A stretch of DNA of 64,000 bases, taken from contig NZ_BATI01000006.1 of the NCBI RefSeq assembly GCF_000467105.1, positions 186,001-250,000 of the forward strand, in the 5' to 3' direction. The notes under the pieces were generated by a model. The model did not search any database. It was not told the origin of the DNA and was given only the letters and a program-made list of their open reading frames with translations. Origin of the DNA: Aquipseudomonas alcaligenes NBRC 14159. GTDB taxonomy: Bacteria; Pseudomonadota; Gammaproteobacteria; Pseudomonadales; Pseudomonadaceae. The position numbers and the translations under genes are program-made. Shown here piece after piece: positions 18,431 through 27,998 of this stretch; position 1 is the first letter of the stretch, and each line of letters begins with the position of its first letter.

Positions 18431-19017
18431 AGCGCGCCGCCCTGCTCCTGTTGCTGATCGCCCTGCTCGGCGCCGGCCTGCTCGCCCTGCTGCAGCATTT
18501 CGCCGCACCGCGTATCGAGCAGCAGCGCCAGGCCGCGGCCGAACGCGCCTTGCTCGACCTGCTGCCCGCCGGCAGCTACGACAACCGCCCGCTGCAGCAG
18601 CCCATCGCCCTGGCGGCCGGCGGCCTACTGGGCAATGGCCGCGCCGAACAGGGTTACCAGGCCAGCCTGAACGGTCGGCCCAGCGCCGTGCTGCTGCCGG
18701 TGTCCGCCCGCGGCTATGAAGGACCGATCCAGTTGCTGGTGGCCATCACGCCGGATGGCCGCCTGCTCGCCAGCAAGGTCCTGCAGCAGCAGGAAACGCC
18801 GGGCCTGGCCGACCTCCTGGCCCTCGAGCGGGTCAGCTGGCTGCGCAGCCTCGATGGCAAGAGCCTGGCTGCAGACTGGAGCCTGCGCGCGGACGGCGGC
18901 CGCATCGACCAGATCGCCGGCGCCACCGTCACCTCGCGCGCGGTGACGGATGCCCTGCAGCGCGCCCTGCGCTTCTTCGATGCCGAACGCGAGCGACTGC
19001 TGGAGGTGCGACCATGA
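18427..19017 (+). CDS. rnfG: RnfG-like FMN-binding subunit
   Basis: A 196-residue protein with one N-terminal membrane helix (about 4-24) and a periplasmic FMN-binding domain. The flavinylation region RIDQIAGATVTSRAV keeps the Thr of the S/T-GAT motif, though the preceding Ser is Ala. The GYEGPIQLLVAI and QQQETPGL segments match RnfG. Linked by ATGA overlaps to rnfD and rnfE, implying translational coupling. Confidence 0.88.
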   Translation: MKRAALLLLLIALLGAGLLALLQHFAAPRIEQQRQAAAERALLDLLPAGSYDNRPLQQPIALAAGGLLGNGRAEQGYQASLNGRPSAVLLPVSARGYEGPIQLLVAITPDGRLLASKVLQQQETPGLADLLALERVSWLRSLDGKSLAADWSLRADGGRIDQIAGATVTSRAVTDALQRALRFFDAERERLLEVRP

Positions 19018-19568
19018 AGCGCGGCCTGCAGCTGCTTACCCTGGCGCCGCTGATCGGCTGTACCGACCTGCTGATCAAGGCACTCGGCATCGGCCTGGCC
19101 GGCCTGCTGCTGATCCCGCTGTGCGCCCTGCTGCTGGCGCCACTGCGCACTCGCCTCAGCGGCAACGGCCTGGCACTCGCCGCACTGCTGATTGGCGCCA
19201 TCCTGGCCAGCTGCGCCGAGCTGATACTGCAACTGTTCAGCGCCGAGCTGGCCAAGGCGCTCGCACTGTTCCTGCCGTTATTAGTGCTGCCGTGTCTGGC
19301 CCAGGCGCTCGTCGAAGACACCAGCGCCAAGCGTGCTGCCCAGGCGGGCCTGCTGTTCGCCCTGACCGCCTTGGCAATGGGTGTGCTGCGCGAGGCCCTC
19401 GGCCACGGCAGCCTGTTCGCTCACGCCGACTGGCTGCTCGGCCCGTCCGCTACGGGCTGGCACTGGAATGCCAGCCTGCCGCTGCTGACGCACAGCGCCG
19501 GTGGCTTTATCCTGCTCGGCCTGATATTCGCCCTGCTCTGCCACTTCAACCAAGACGACGCCCGATGA
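19014..19568 (+). CDS. rnfE: Shortened RnfE-like membrane subunit
   Basis: A 184-residue membrane protein, shorter than typical RnfE (about 230). It has about six hydrophobic segments. The first cluster-ligand motif of RnfE (LGLCPLLAVTN) reads LTLAPLIGCTD, so the ligand Cys is Ala with a Cys four residues later. The second motif (LPLLVLPC) keeps its Cys. Together with RnfA, at most one of four usual [2Fe-2S] ligands remains in place. The C-terminal half (GVLREALGHGSL...HSAGGFILLGLI) still matches the family. Overlaps rnfG and nth by ATGA. Confidence 0.75.
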   Translation: MKRGLQLLTLAPLIGCTDLLIKALGIGLAGLLLIPLCALLLAPLRTRLSGNGLALAALLIGAILASCAELILQLFSAELAKALALFLPLLVLPCLAQALVEDTSAKRAAQAGLLFALTALAMGVLREALGHGSLFAHADWLLGPSATGWHWNASLPLLTHSAGGFILLGLIFALLCHFNQDDAR

Positions 19569-20203
19569 ACGCCGCCAAGCGCTTTGAGATCTTCCGCCGC
19601 CTGCACGAAGACAACCCCGAGCCCAAGACCGAACTGGCCTACAGCACGCCCTTCGAGCTGCTGGTGGCGGTGACCCTCTCCGCCCAGGCCACCGACGTCA
19701 GCGTCAACAAGGCCACGGCCAAGCTGTTTCCGGTGGCCAACACCCCGGAGGCGATCTACGCCCTGGGCGTCGAGGGCCTGTCCGAGTACATCAAGACCAT
19801 CGGCCTGTACAACAGCAAGGCGAAGAACGTCATCGAGGCCTGCCGCCTGCTGATCGAGAAGCATGGCAGCGTGGTGCCGGACAACCGCGAGGACCTCGAA
19901 GCGCTGCCAGGGGTCGGCCGCAAGACCGCCAACGTGGTGCTCAACACCGCGTTCCGCCAGCCGGCCATGGCGGTCGACACGCACATCTTCCGGGTCAGCA
20001 ACCGCACCGGCATCGCGCCCGGCAAGAACGTGCTGGAAGTGGAAAAGAAACTGCTCAAGTTCGTGCCCAAGGAGTTCCTGCTGGACGCCCACCACTGGCT
20101 CATCCTCCACGGCCGCTACGTCTGCCAGGCGCGCAAACCGCGCTGTGGTGCCTGTCGCATCGAGGATCTGTGCGAGTACAAGGGCAAGACTTCGGACGAT
20201 TGA
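19565..20203 (+). CDS. nth: Endonuclease III
   Basis: A 212-residue base-excision repair glycosylase/AP lyase acting on oxidised pyrimidines. The helix-hairpin-helix LPGVGRKTANVVLN contains catalytic Lys (about 120), and VDTHIFRV contains catalytic Asp (about 138). The C-terminal 4Fe-4S loop is C-x6-C-x2-C-x5-C (CQARKPRCGACRIEDLC). Length is the family norm. Linkage to rnf genes is common in gammaproteobacteria. Start is the ATG overlapping the rnfE stop. Confidence 0.97.
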   Translation: MNAAKRFEIFRRLHEDNPEPKTELAYSTPFELLVAVTLSAQATDVSVNKATAKLFPVANTPEAIYALGVEGLSEYIKTIGLYNSKAKNVIEACRLLIEKHGSVVPDNREDLEALPGVGRKTANVVLNTAFRQPAMAVDTHIFRVSNRTGIAPGKNVLEVEKKLLKFVPKEFLLDAHHWLILHGRYVCQARKPRCGACRIEDLCEYKGKTSDD

Positions 20204-20245
20204 CGAGCCTTTGAATCCCCCATGGCTCCGATTGAAAAAATCTTT

Positions 20246-20274
20246 TTTACCGGCCTCAGCTTTGTGGTTATAAG
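20246..20274 (+). promoter_or_regulatory. Candidate sigma-70 promoter for the PA3496-like gene
   Basis: TTTACC (20246-20251), 17-bp spacer, TATAAG (20269-20274), about 39 bp before the start codon of the next gene. Motif match only. Confidence 0.4.
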
Positions 20275-20312
20275 GTGCGCCATCAGCATTCCGAACGCTG
20301 GAGTGGGCCCTT

Positions 20313-20495
20313 ATGAGCACTGACAAAGAAGAACTCGAACTCGAAGATGATTTCGTCGTCGAGGAAGTTGAAGACGCCGGCGAGCGCACCGTGGAAGTCG
20401 CCAAGACCAACCTGACCAAGCGCCGCATCATCGACAACCTGCTTGAGGAACGTCGCCTCAAAAAACAGCTGAGCGACTACGACTTCGACTTCTGA
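20313..20495 (+). CDS. PA3496-family small acidic protein
   Basis: A 60-residue protein: an acidic N-terminus (EELELEDDFVVEEVEDAGE), then a basic helix (KTNLTKRRIIDNLLEERRLKKQL) and an acidic DYDFDF end. No signal peptide or membrane segment. It matches the small conserved gene that follows nth in P. aeruginosa (PA3496 family), sometimes annotated as an envelope-integrity or hemolysin-related protein; I see no basis for a hemolysin function. It has its own candidate promoter and terminator. Confidence 0.8.
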   Translation: MSTDKEELELEDDFVVEEVEDAGERTVEVAKTNLTKRRIIDNLLEERRLKKQLSDYDFDF

Positions 20496-20505
20496 TAGCC
20501 GAACA

Positions 20506-20533
20506 GAAAAAGCCCCGCAATGCGGGGCTTTTT
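20506..20533. terminator. Bidirectional terminator after the PA3496-like gene
   Basis: A 13-bp perfect stem AAAAAGCCCCGCA/TGCGGGGCTTTTT, usable for the plus-strand gene and for gloA on the minus strand. Confidence 0.9.
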
Positions 20534-20548
20534 CGTTGCAGCGCGACC

Positions 20549-20941
20549 TCAGTCGTTGCGCGAGGGCGACAGCAACTCGATCTTGTAGCCGTCCGGATCC
20601 TCGACGAAGGCCAGGATGCTGCTGCCATGCTTCATCGGGCCCGGTTCGCGGGTGATCTTGCCGCCGCGGGAGCGTATGTCCTCGCAGGCCTTGTAGACGT
20701 CTTCCACTTCCAGGGCGATGTGACCGTAACCGGTGCCGAGTTCGTACTGATCCACGCCCCAGTTGTAGGTCAGCTCGATCACGCTGTTCTCGGCCTCGTT
20801 GCCATAGCCGACGAAGGCCAGGGTGAACTGGCCGTCCGGGTAGTCCTTGCGGCGCAGCAGGGTCATGCCCAGCACTTCGGTGTAGAAGGCGATGGAGCGG
20901 TCCATGTCGCCGACGCGCAGCATGGTATGCAGCAGTCTCAT
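20549..20941 (-). CDS. gloA: Lactoylglutathione lyase (glyoxalase I)
   Basis: A 130-residue glyoxalase I of the short, Ni-type class, which isomerises the methylglyoxal-glutathione hemithioacetal in the cytosol. Metal ligands expected in the family are visible: His5 (LLHTMLRV), Glu in VIELTYNW (about 56), His in GYGHIALEV (about 74) and Glu in YKIELLSP (about 122). A longer open frame upstream runs through the argG terminator and is not plausible. It lies downstream of argG on the same strand but is separated by a terminator. Confidence 0.94.
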   Translation of the reverse strand: MRLLHTMLRVGDMDRSIAFYTEVLGMTLLRRKDYPDGQFTLAFVGYGNEAENSVIELTYNWGVDQYELGTGYGHIALEVEDVYKACEDIRSRGGKITREPGPMKHGSSILAFVEDPDGYKIELLSPSRND

Positions 20942-20956
20942 CAGGTTTTCCTCTTC

Positions 20957-20990
20957 GTAAAAAACAGAACCCCGGCTCGTGGCCGGGGTT
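20957..20990 (-). terminator. argG terminator
   Basis: Minus strand: 9-bp stem AACCCCGGC/GCCGGGGTT (20968-20976, 20982-20990), then CTGTTTTTT. Located between argG and gloA. Confidence 0.85.
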
Positions 20991-21014
20991 CGTCTGGCAC
21001 GGGCGTTCAGCTTA

Positions 21015-22232
<1,218 letters not shown>

Positions 22233-22350
22233 GCCAATCAACTCCACGGGTTGTACGGAAAACCGGGGATTCTACCGGCCGTGTGGAATGATTTACAGGG
22301 GCGCGACAGACTCTAGCGACAAAGCGACAGATTTATTTGCCGGCGCGACG

Positions 22351-23322
22351 TCAGGATTTCGCCGCCGGGGCCGCCGCGGGAGCAGGCTCACTGGCGGCCG
22401 GCGCAGCTTCGGGCGCAGGCGCAGCGGGGGCCGCAGCAGGTGCCGGCTCAGGCGTCACGACCGGCTCACGTGACAGCGTCAGGGTCACGCGGCGGTTCTG
22501 CGCACGGTTGGCTTCATTGCTGTTTTTGACCAGCGGATAGCGTTCACCATGGAAGCGCACGATGATCTGCTCGGCGGGAACCCCTCTGGAACGCAGGTAC
22601 TCCTCCACCGCCAGGGCGCGACGCCTGGAGGTATCGCGGTTGGTCAGGCGATTGCCACTGCTGTCGGAGTGGCCGTCGAGCTGGAAACGATTGACGCTGG
22701 GGTCGGCCTTGATGAAGTCGAGAATGATGTCGAGCTTGGCCTGGGCCAGCGGCTCCAGCTGCGTGCCGTTCGGGAAGCCCAGCTGGGTCTGGCGGATCTG
22801 GTCGAAGTTCACCGGCAGCAGGCCCGCCGTGCACTTGAGGTAGTCGTTGTAGGCCTGATTGAAACGAATCGGCAGCAGACGCACTTCCAGGCTGTCGCCA
22901 CCCTGCAGGGTGCGATGCCGCACCAGCGGGCTGCGCCCTTCCATCAGCCCGGTGAGCAGACGTCCGGCCTGCTCCTGGTTGCTGTTGAACGGTACCTGGC
23001 CGCTGCCAACCGCCAGCGCCCCCAGGTTGATGTCGCCACGCCCCGGCTGCCAGGGTGCCGCCGCTGCCAGCAGGGTCGCCGAACCCGATCCCAGCCAGCG
23101 CTCGCGCACCGTGAGGCGGAAAGTCGCCTGCTCGCCGGCGCGACGCACGAACTCGCCGCTGCCGAAGTCCGCGATGGGTTGGCTGAGGCGACACTCGAAC
23201 TGATCACCCTCGACCTTCCACTCCACTTTCTCCATGCGCGTCTGGAAAGTGATGGCCGCAGCCGGCGTGCACCAGGGCAGGCAGGCGAGCAGGCTGAACA
23301 GGAAGGCAGGGGATCGGCGCAA
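22351..23322 (-). CDS. motY: Flagellar stator-associated protein MotY
   Basis: A 323-residue exported protein with a signal peptide (SLLACLPWCTPAAA), an N-terminal MotY-specific beta domain (about 25-165) and an OmpA-like peptidoglycan-binding domain (about 175-285; LDGHSDSSGNRLTNRDTSRRRA, and a late NRRVTLTL). MotY forms the periplasmic T-ring that holds MotAB/CD stators around the motor. It ends in about 38 residues almost wholly Ala, Pro and Glu, a low-complexity tail not needed for the fold. Position between argG and pyrC matches P. aeruginosa motY. Confidence 0.92.
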   Translation of the reverse strand: MRRSPAFLFSLLACLPWCTPAAAITFQTRMEKVEWKVEGDQFECRLSQPIADFGSGEFVRRAGEQATFRLTVRERWLGSGSATLLAAAAPWQPGRGDINLGALAVGSGQVPFNSNQEQAGRLLTGLMEGRSPLVRHRTLQGGDSLEVRLLPIRFNQAYNDYLKCTAGLLPVNFDQIRQTQLGFPNGTQLEPLAQAKLDIILDFIKADPSVNRFQLDGHSDSSGNRLTNRDTSRRRALAVEEYLRSRGVPAEQIIVRFHGERYPLVKNSNEANRAQNRRVTLTLSREPVVTPEPAPAAAPAAPAPEAAPAASEPAPAAAPAAKS

Positions 23323-23463
23323 GGTCGGCTCCGTCGGGAGAAACGGCTATCACAGTCCATATCGGCGGCGCCGGAACAAACTTGATAGGCGTAACGAAAC
23401 GGCAGCAGGCCCATTGGCAAAACTGGTAGCATTCGCCCCACGTTTCACCTGCCGGGAACTCCC

Positions 23464-24510
23464 ATGTCCGACCGCCTTACCCTGCTGCGCCCAGACGACT
23501 GGCATATCCATCTGCGCGATGGCGCCGTCCTGCAGCACACCGTCCGCGATGTCGCGCGGACCTTCGCCCGCGCCATCATCATGCCCAACCTGGTGCCGCC
23601 GGTGCGCAACGCCAATGAGGCCAGCGCCTATCGCGAGCGCATCCTCGCCGCCCGCCCGGCCGGCAGCCGCTTCGAGCCGCTGATGGTGCTCTACCTCACC
23701 GACAAGACCTCTGCCGACGACGTGCGCGCCGCCAAGGCCAGCGGCTTCGTGCATGCCGCCAAGCTGTACCCGGCCGGCGCCACCACCAACTCCGACTCCG
23801 GCGTGACCAGCATCGACAACATCTTCCCTGTGCTCGAAGCCATGGCCGAGGTCGGCCTGCCGCTGCTGGTGCATGGCGAGGTGACCCGCGCCGAAGTCGA
23901 CGTGTTCGACCGTGAAAAGCGCTTCATCGATGAGCACCTGACCCGCGTGGTCGAGCGTTTCCCGACTCTGAAGGTGGTGTTCGAGCACATCACCACCGGC
24001 GACGCCGCTGCCTTCGTCAAGGCCGCGCCCGCCAACGTCGGCGCCACCATCACCGCCCATCACCTGCTGTACAACCGCAACCACATGCTGGTCGGCGGCA
24101 TTCGCCCGCACTTCTATTGCCTGCCGATCCTCAAGCGCAACACCCACCAGGATGCCCTGCTGGATGCCGCCACCAGCGGCAACCCGAAGTTCTTCCTCGG
24201 CACCGACTCGGCACCGCACGCCAAGCACGTCAAGGAGGCCGCCTGCGGCTGCGCCGGCTGCTACACCGCGCACGCCGCCATCGAGCTGTACGCCGAGGCC
24301 TTCGAGCAGCGCAACGCGCTGGACAAGCTGGAAGGTTTCGCCAGCTGTCATGGCCCGGACTTCTACGGCCTGCCGCGCAATACCGACCGCATTACCCTGG
24401 TCCGCGAGGACTGGGTCGGCCCGACCGAGCTGCCGCTGGGCGAGCAGGTGGTGATCCCCCTGCGTGCCGGTGAGAAGCTGCGCTGGCGCCTGCAGGAGGG
24501 CCAGGCATGA
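23464..24510 (+). CDS. pyrC: Dihydroorotase
   Basis: A 348-residue class II dihydroorotase forming dihydroorotate from carbamoyl aspartate in pyrimidine synthesis. The dinuclear zinc site is readable: HIHLRDG (His pair near 17-19), [11 protein letters not shown] (carboxylated Lys near 100), HGEV, FEHITT and GTDSAPH. Divergent from motY. The last bases overlap rnt by ATGA. Confidence 0.96.
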   Translation: MSDRLTLLRPDDWHIHLRDGAVLQHTVRDVARTFARAIIMPNLVPPVRNANEASAYRERILAARPAGSRFEPLMVLYLTDKTSADDVRAAKASGFVHAAKLYPAGATTNSDSGVTSIDNIFPVLEAMAEVGLPLLVHGEVTRAEVDVFDREKRFIDEHLTRVVERFPTLKVVFEHITTGDAAAFVKAAPANVGATITAHHLLYNRNHMLVGGIRPHFYCLPILKRNTHQDALLDAATSGNPKFFLGTDSAPHAKHVKEAACGCAGCYTAHAAIELYAEAFEQRNALDKLEGFASCHGPDFYGLPRNTDRITLVREDWVGPTELPLGEQVVIPLRAGEKLRWRLQEGQA

Positions 24511-25181
24511 GCGAGGAACATTTCGACGACGAACTCGACGGCAGCCTGCCGTCCGGCCCGCGCCACCCGATGGCCGCGCGTTTCCGCGGCTACCTGCCGG
24601 TGGTGGTGGATGTCGAGACCGGCGGCTTCAACTGCGCCACCGACGCCCTGCTGGAAATCGCCGCAACCACCATCGCCATGGATGAAGGCGGCTTCCTCTA
24701 TCCGGACCACACGCACTTCTTCCGCGTCGAGCCCTTCGAGGGCGCCAACATCGAGCAGGCGGCGCTGGAGTTCACCGGCATCAAGCTGGATCACCCGCTG
24801 CGCCAGGCGGTGAGCGAGGAGCAGGCACTGACCGAGATCTTCCGTGGCCTGCGCAAGTCGATCAAGGCCAACGGCTGCAAGCGCGCCATCCTGGTCGGTC
24901 ACAACAGCAGCTTCGACCTCGGCTTCCTGAATGCCGCGGTGGCCCGTTGCGACATCAAGCGCAATCCCTTCCACCCGTTCTCCAGCTTCGATACCGCCAC
25001 GCTGGCCGGCCTCGCCTACGGCCAGACCGTACTGGCCAAGGCCTGCCAGGCGGCCGGCATTGACTTCGACGGCAAGGAAGCGCACTCCGCGCGCTACGAC
25101 ACCGAGAAAACCGCCGAGCTGTTCTGTGGCATCGTCAACCGCTGGAAGGAAATGGGCGGCTGGGACGATTTCGACCAGTAA
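24507..25181 (+). CDS. rnt: Ribonuclease T
   Basis: A 224-residue DEDDh 3'-5' exoribonuclease that trims tRNA and other RNA 3' ends. Exo[10 protein letters not shown] is near residue 34, Exo[15 protein letters not shown] near 131 and Exo[13 protein letters not shown] near 194 with the catalytic His. The start codon overlaps the pyrC stop, so translation is probably coupled. A terminator follows closely. Confidence 0.96.
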   Translation: MSEEHFDDELDGSLPSGPRHPMAARFRGYLPVVVDVETGGFNCATDALLEIAATTIAMDEGGFLYPDHTHFFRVEPFEGANIEQAALEFTGIKLDHPLRQAVSEEQALTEIFRGLRKSIKANGCKRAILVGHNSSFDLGFLNAAVARCDIKRNPFHPFSSFDTATLAGLAYGQTVLAKACQAAGIDFDGKEAHSARYDTEKTAELFCGIVNRWKEMGGWDDFDQ

Positions 25182-25202
25182 GCTCCCTGCCCCGTGATGA
25201 AG

Positions 25203-25227
25203 AACCCGGCCCAGGCCGGGTTTTTTC
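25203..25227 (+). terminator. rnt terminator
   Basis: Stem AACCCGGC/GCCGGGTT with a 4-nt loop followed by TTTTTT. Confidence 0.88.
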
Positions 25228-25301
25228 TGCCCGCAAAACAGAGAGCACCTCAGCGCCCAAAGGGAAACTCACGCAGCTGTAAAATTAATTCGCCAATCTT
25301 T

Positions 25302-25320
25302 GACAAGCATTCTCATTAAC
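25302..25320. promoter_or_regulatory. Fur box upstream of bfd
   Basis: Read on the minus strand, GTTAATGAGAATGCTTGTC matches the 19-bp Fur consensus at 14 positions. It lies 46 bp before the bfd start, in an AT-rich stretch likely to be the promoter. Fur with iron would repress bfd, consistent with iron mobilisation under starvation. Confidence 0.75.
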
Positions 25321-25365
25321 ATTAGTATCCTGCCAACAGTAACCCTACTCGATAGAGCCTGCAGC

Positions 25366-25584
25366 ATGTACGTTTGCCTGTGCCACGGTGTGACAGACGG
25401 CCAAATCCGCGAAGCCATCTACGAAGGCTGCTGCAGCTATCGCGACGTGCGCGACAGCCTCGGCGTGGGTACCCAGTGCGGCAAGTGTGCCTGCCTCGCC
25501 AAGCAGGTGGTACGCGATACCCTCGGTGAACTGCAGAGCAGCCAGAGCGCCCTCGCCTGCCAGGCCAGCTTCGTCGCCGCCTGA
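25366..25584 (+). CDS. bfd: Bacterioferritin-associated ferredoxin
   Basis: A 72-residue [2Fe-2S] protein. The four ligands read CxC (MYVCLCHG) and CxxC (GTQCGKCACL). In Pseudomonas, Bfd reduces ferric iron stored in bacterioferritin BfrB so that it can be released. The frame is open upstream to 25300, but that region is the Fur box and promoter. In P. aeruginosa bfrB follows bfd; here miaE follows on the opposite strand and no bacterioferritin gene is adjacent. Confidence 0.94.
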   Translation: MYVCLCHGVTDGQIREAIYEGCCSYRDVRDSLGVGTQCGKCACLAKQVVRDTLGELQSSQSALACQASFVAA

Positions 25585-25594
25585 GCGCCGAACA

Positions 25595-25625
25595 CAAAAA
25601 AGCCGGACCCAGGTCCGGCTTTTTC
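25595..25625. terminator. Bidirectional terminator between bfd and miaE
   Basis: Stem AGCCGGACC/GGTCCGGCT with flanking A and T runs, serving both convergent genes. Confidence 0.88.
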
Positions 25626-25641
25626 ATGCCCGCAGGAAACC

Positions 25642-26250
25642 TCAGCCTTGCGGCACACCGCTGTGGAAGCGGAACTCCTGATCCGGCGACTCGATCAGCT
25701 CACGCTCGGTAGCACGCACACGCTCGATGGCGCGCTCGACATCGCTCGCCTCGCCATACTGGTAGGCCAGCTTGAGATAACCCTGGAAATGGCGAGCCTC
25801 GGACTTGAGCAGGCCGCCGTAGAATTTGCCCAGCTCCTCGTCCAGGTGCGGCACCAGCGCCTCGAAACGCTCACAGCTGCGCGCCTCGATGAAGGCGCCC
25901 ACCACCAGGGTATCGACCAGTTTCTGCGGCTCATGGTTACGCACCTGCTTGCGCAGCCCGGAGGCATAACGCGAAGCGGACACCGGGCGCGGCTCGATGC
26001 GGCGCTTCTTCATGATGCGCAGCACCTGCTCGTGGTGCACCAGCTCCTCGCGCGCCAGGCGCGACATGAAGTTGACCAGGTCGAGCGCCTGGTTGTACTT
26101 GGCGATCAGCGCCATGGCCGTGGAGGCCGCCTTGAACTCGTTGTTCTTGTGGTCGATCAACAGCGTCTGCTGATCGGCCAGCGCCGCCTCGACCCAGGCA
26201 GCGGGCGTCGGGCAGGCAAGAAAGTCATGGATGCTGAGTTCGGTATTCAC
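25642..26250 (-). CDS. miaE: tRNA 2-methylthio-N6-isopentenyladenosine-37 hydroxylase
   Basis: A 202-residue ferritin-like diiron monooxygenase that hydroxylates the isopentenyl side chain at position 37 of tRNAs reading UNN codons, using O2. Diiron ligands are visible in REELVHHEQVL (ExxH, about 68-75) and GAFIEARSCERF and KSEARHFQGY (second Glu and ExxH). The start is GTG (26250) with no strong ribosome site. Length is normal for MiaE. Confidence 0.92.
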   Translation of the reverse strand: MNTELSIHDFLACPTPAAWVEAALADQQTLLIDHKNNEFKAASTAMALIAKYNQALDLVNFMSRLAREELVHHEQVLRIMKKRRIEPRPVSASRYASGLRKQVRNHEPQKLVDTLVVGAFIEARSCERFEALVPHLDEELGKFYGGLLKSEARHFQGYLKLAYQYGEASDVERAIERVRATERELIESPDQEFRFHSGVPQG

Positions 26251-26400
26251 GGCACGAATGTTGGCAGGCAGTAACGAGGCGGGCCATTATACGGATGAAG
26301 GCGCGCGGGGCCAGCGATGCCGTGATGCAGGTCAAGACGCCGCCAGCGGCCGCCTCTATAGTGGGCTGCATTCAAGCACCTCAAGCACAGGGAGACGCTC

Positions 26401-27264
26401 ATGCAAGCCATACGCAGCATTCTGGTGGTGATGGACCCCCAGCACCCCGAGGGTCTGGCGCTCAAACGCGCCAAACTGATCGCCGGAGTGACCCAGTCGC
26501 ATCTGCACCTGCTGGTCTGCGACAAGAAAGGCGAACACGCCGACTACCTCGCGCAGCAACAGGCTGCACTGCAGGAGGAAGGTTTCAGCGTCAGCATCCA
26601 GCAGGCCTGGCACGAAGGCCTGTACCAGACCATCATCTCCGTGCAGCAGGCCGAGGGCTGTGGCCTGGTGGTCAAGCAGCACGTACCGGACAACCCGCTG
26701 AAGAAGGCCCTGCTCACCCCCGAGGACTGGAAGCTGCTGCGCTACTGCCCGGGCCCGGTACTGATGGTCAAGACCGACACCCCCTGGACCGGCGGCGTGA
26801 TCCTCGCGGCTGTCGATGTCGGCAACAGCGATGCCGAGCACCGTACCCTGCATTCGGGCATCGTCAGCCACGGCTACGACATTGCCAACCTGGCCAAGGG
26901 CACGCTGCACGTGATCAGCGCGCACCCCTCGCCCATGCTGTCGGCGGCCGACCCGACCTTCCAGCTCAAGGAAACCATCGAGGCGCGCTACCGTGCTCAA
27001 TGCAAGGCCTTCCAGGCCGAATATGACGTCAGCGACGATCGCCTGCACGTCGAGGAAGGCCCGGCCGACGTACTGATTCCCTATACCGCGCAGAAGCTGT
27101 CCGCCGTGGTCACCGTGGTCGGCACCGTGGCGCGCACCGGCTTATCCGGCGCGTTGATCGGCAACACGGCGGAAGTGGTGCTCGATGCCCTGGAAAGCGA
27201 TGTGCTGGTGCTCAAGCCGGACGAGATCATCGCCCACCTGGAAGAGCTGGTCGCCCAGCGCTGA
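26401..27264 (+). CDS. Tandem universal stress protein (UspE-like)
   Basis: A 287-residue cytosolic protein with two Usp domains (about 1-130 and 140-280). The second keeps a nucleotide-binding loop (GTVARTGLSGALIGNTAE), the first does not. Such tandem Usp proteins respond to stress and anaerobic growth in Pseudomonas; the precise role here cannot be read from the sequence. A monocistronic unit with a strong terminator directly after it. Confidence 0.85.
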   Translation: MQAIRSILVVMDPQHPEGLALKRAKLIAGVTQSHLHLLVCDKKGEHADYLAQQQAALQEEGFSVSIQQAWHEGLYQTIISVQQAEGCGLVVKQHVPDNPLKKALLTPEDWKLLRYCPGPVLMVKTDTPWTGGVILAAVDVGNSDAEHRTLHSGIVSHGYDIANLAKGTLHVISAHPSPMLSAADPTFQLKETIEARYRAQCKAFQAEYDVSDDRLHVEEGPADVLIPYTAQKLSAVVTVVGTVARTGLSGALIGNTAEVVLDALESDVLVLKPDEIIAHLEELVAQR

Positions 27265-27276
27265 GCCGCCCACACG

Positions 27277-27304
27277 AAAAAGCCGCCCTCGGGCGGCTTT
27301 TTTC
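27277..27304. terminator. Bidirectional terminator after the usp gene
   Basis: Stem AGCCGCCC/GGGCGGCT flanked by A5 and T6, shared with the convergent DUF1289 gene. Confidence 0.9.
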
Positions 27305-27315
27305 ATGGCGCCAGG

Positions 27316-27792
27316 TCAGACCCTGACTTCCATGCCCTCACGCAGGAAGCGCGGTGCGATGTAGCGCTCGTAATGGGCCTCGGAGAGCAGGAAGAACTCG
27401 CGATCGATGGCTTCGCGCAGCTCCGGCAGCGGCCAGTCGCGAAACTCCGGCAGCAGCACCAGCCCATAGGCGTCCAGGCGGCTGATCAGCCGCGAGGCGC
27501 GGGCAATCAGCTGATAGGCCCAGCAGTATTCCGACTGCTCGGGCACGAAGCGCACCTGACGCTGTTCCAGCTGCGCGCGCAGGCGCAGCGGATCGAACAC
27601 CTCGACCTTGCCCTGCATCACCTGCACCAGCAACACCTCCAGGCGCCGCCACACAGCACGCTTCTCCTCGTCGCTGTAGGCATTCCAGTTCACCACTTCG
27701 TGGTGGAAACGCTTGCAGCCACGACACACCAGGTCGCCGTAGACGGTGGAACAGAGGCCGACGCAAGGCGTCTTGATGCGCTGACTGGACAT
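27316..27792 (-). CDS. DUF1289 domain protein
   Basis: A 158-residue protein. The first about 55 residues form the DUF1289 zinc-like module: TPCVGLCSTV...VCRGCKRFHHEVVNW, with four cysteines likely to bind metal. The rest is helical and acidic, with no recognised fold. Function unknown; the short relatives are often linked to iron-sulfur or tRNA enzymes by neighbourhood only. Ends beside the usp terminator. Confidence 0.8.
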   Translation of the reverse strand: MSSQRIKTPCVGLCSTVYGDLVCRGCKRFHHEVVNWNAYSDEEKRAVWRRLEVLLVQVMQGKVEVFDPLRLRAQLEQRQVRFVPEQSEYCWAYQLIARASRLISRLDAYGLVLLPEFRDWPLPELREAIDREFFLLSEAHYERYIAPRFLREGMEVRV

Positions 27793-27858
27793 GTGCTGCA
27801 GGTAGATACGCGATGAAACGGGCGGCCCATGATAGCGAGTCCACCCCGGAGGGTCACC

Positions 27859-27942
27859 ATGACCAACCAGACCTTTGTCGACTTGCCAGACAAACGACAG
27901 GCAGTAGCCTTAGAGCCCGATTGGATCGGGGTTTGCGCTTAA
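27859..27942 (+). CDS. Possible 27-residue small ORF upstream of acnB
   Basis: ATG preceded by a good ribosome site (GGAGGG, 5-7 bases away), encoding 27 residues starting MTNQTFVDLPDK and ending WIGVCA before TAA. No signal or membrane segment. It overlaps the candidate acnB -35 box by 4 bases, so it would be read from an earlier promoter. Its reality rests only on the ribosome site. Confidence 0.25.
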   Translation: MTNQTFVDLPDKRQAVALEPDWIGVCA

Positions 27943-27967
27943 CTTTGGCGTCCTGTTCCAGTAGAAT
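27939..27967 (+). promoter_or_regulatory. Candidate sigma-70 promoter of acnB
   Basis: TTAACT (27939-27944), 17-bp spacer, TAGAAT (27962-27967). The start site near 27974 would give a leader of about 260 nt. Confidence 0.45.
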
Positions 27968-27998
27968 CGGACCGCCTTTTTAGGCATCGATGTCCGTC

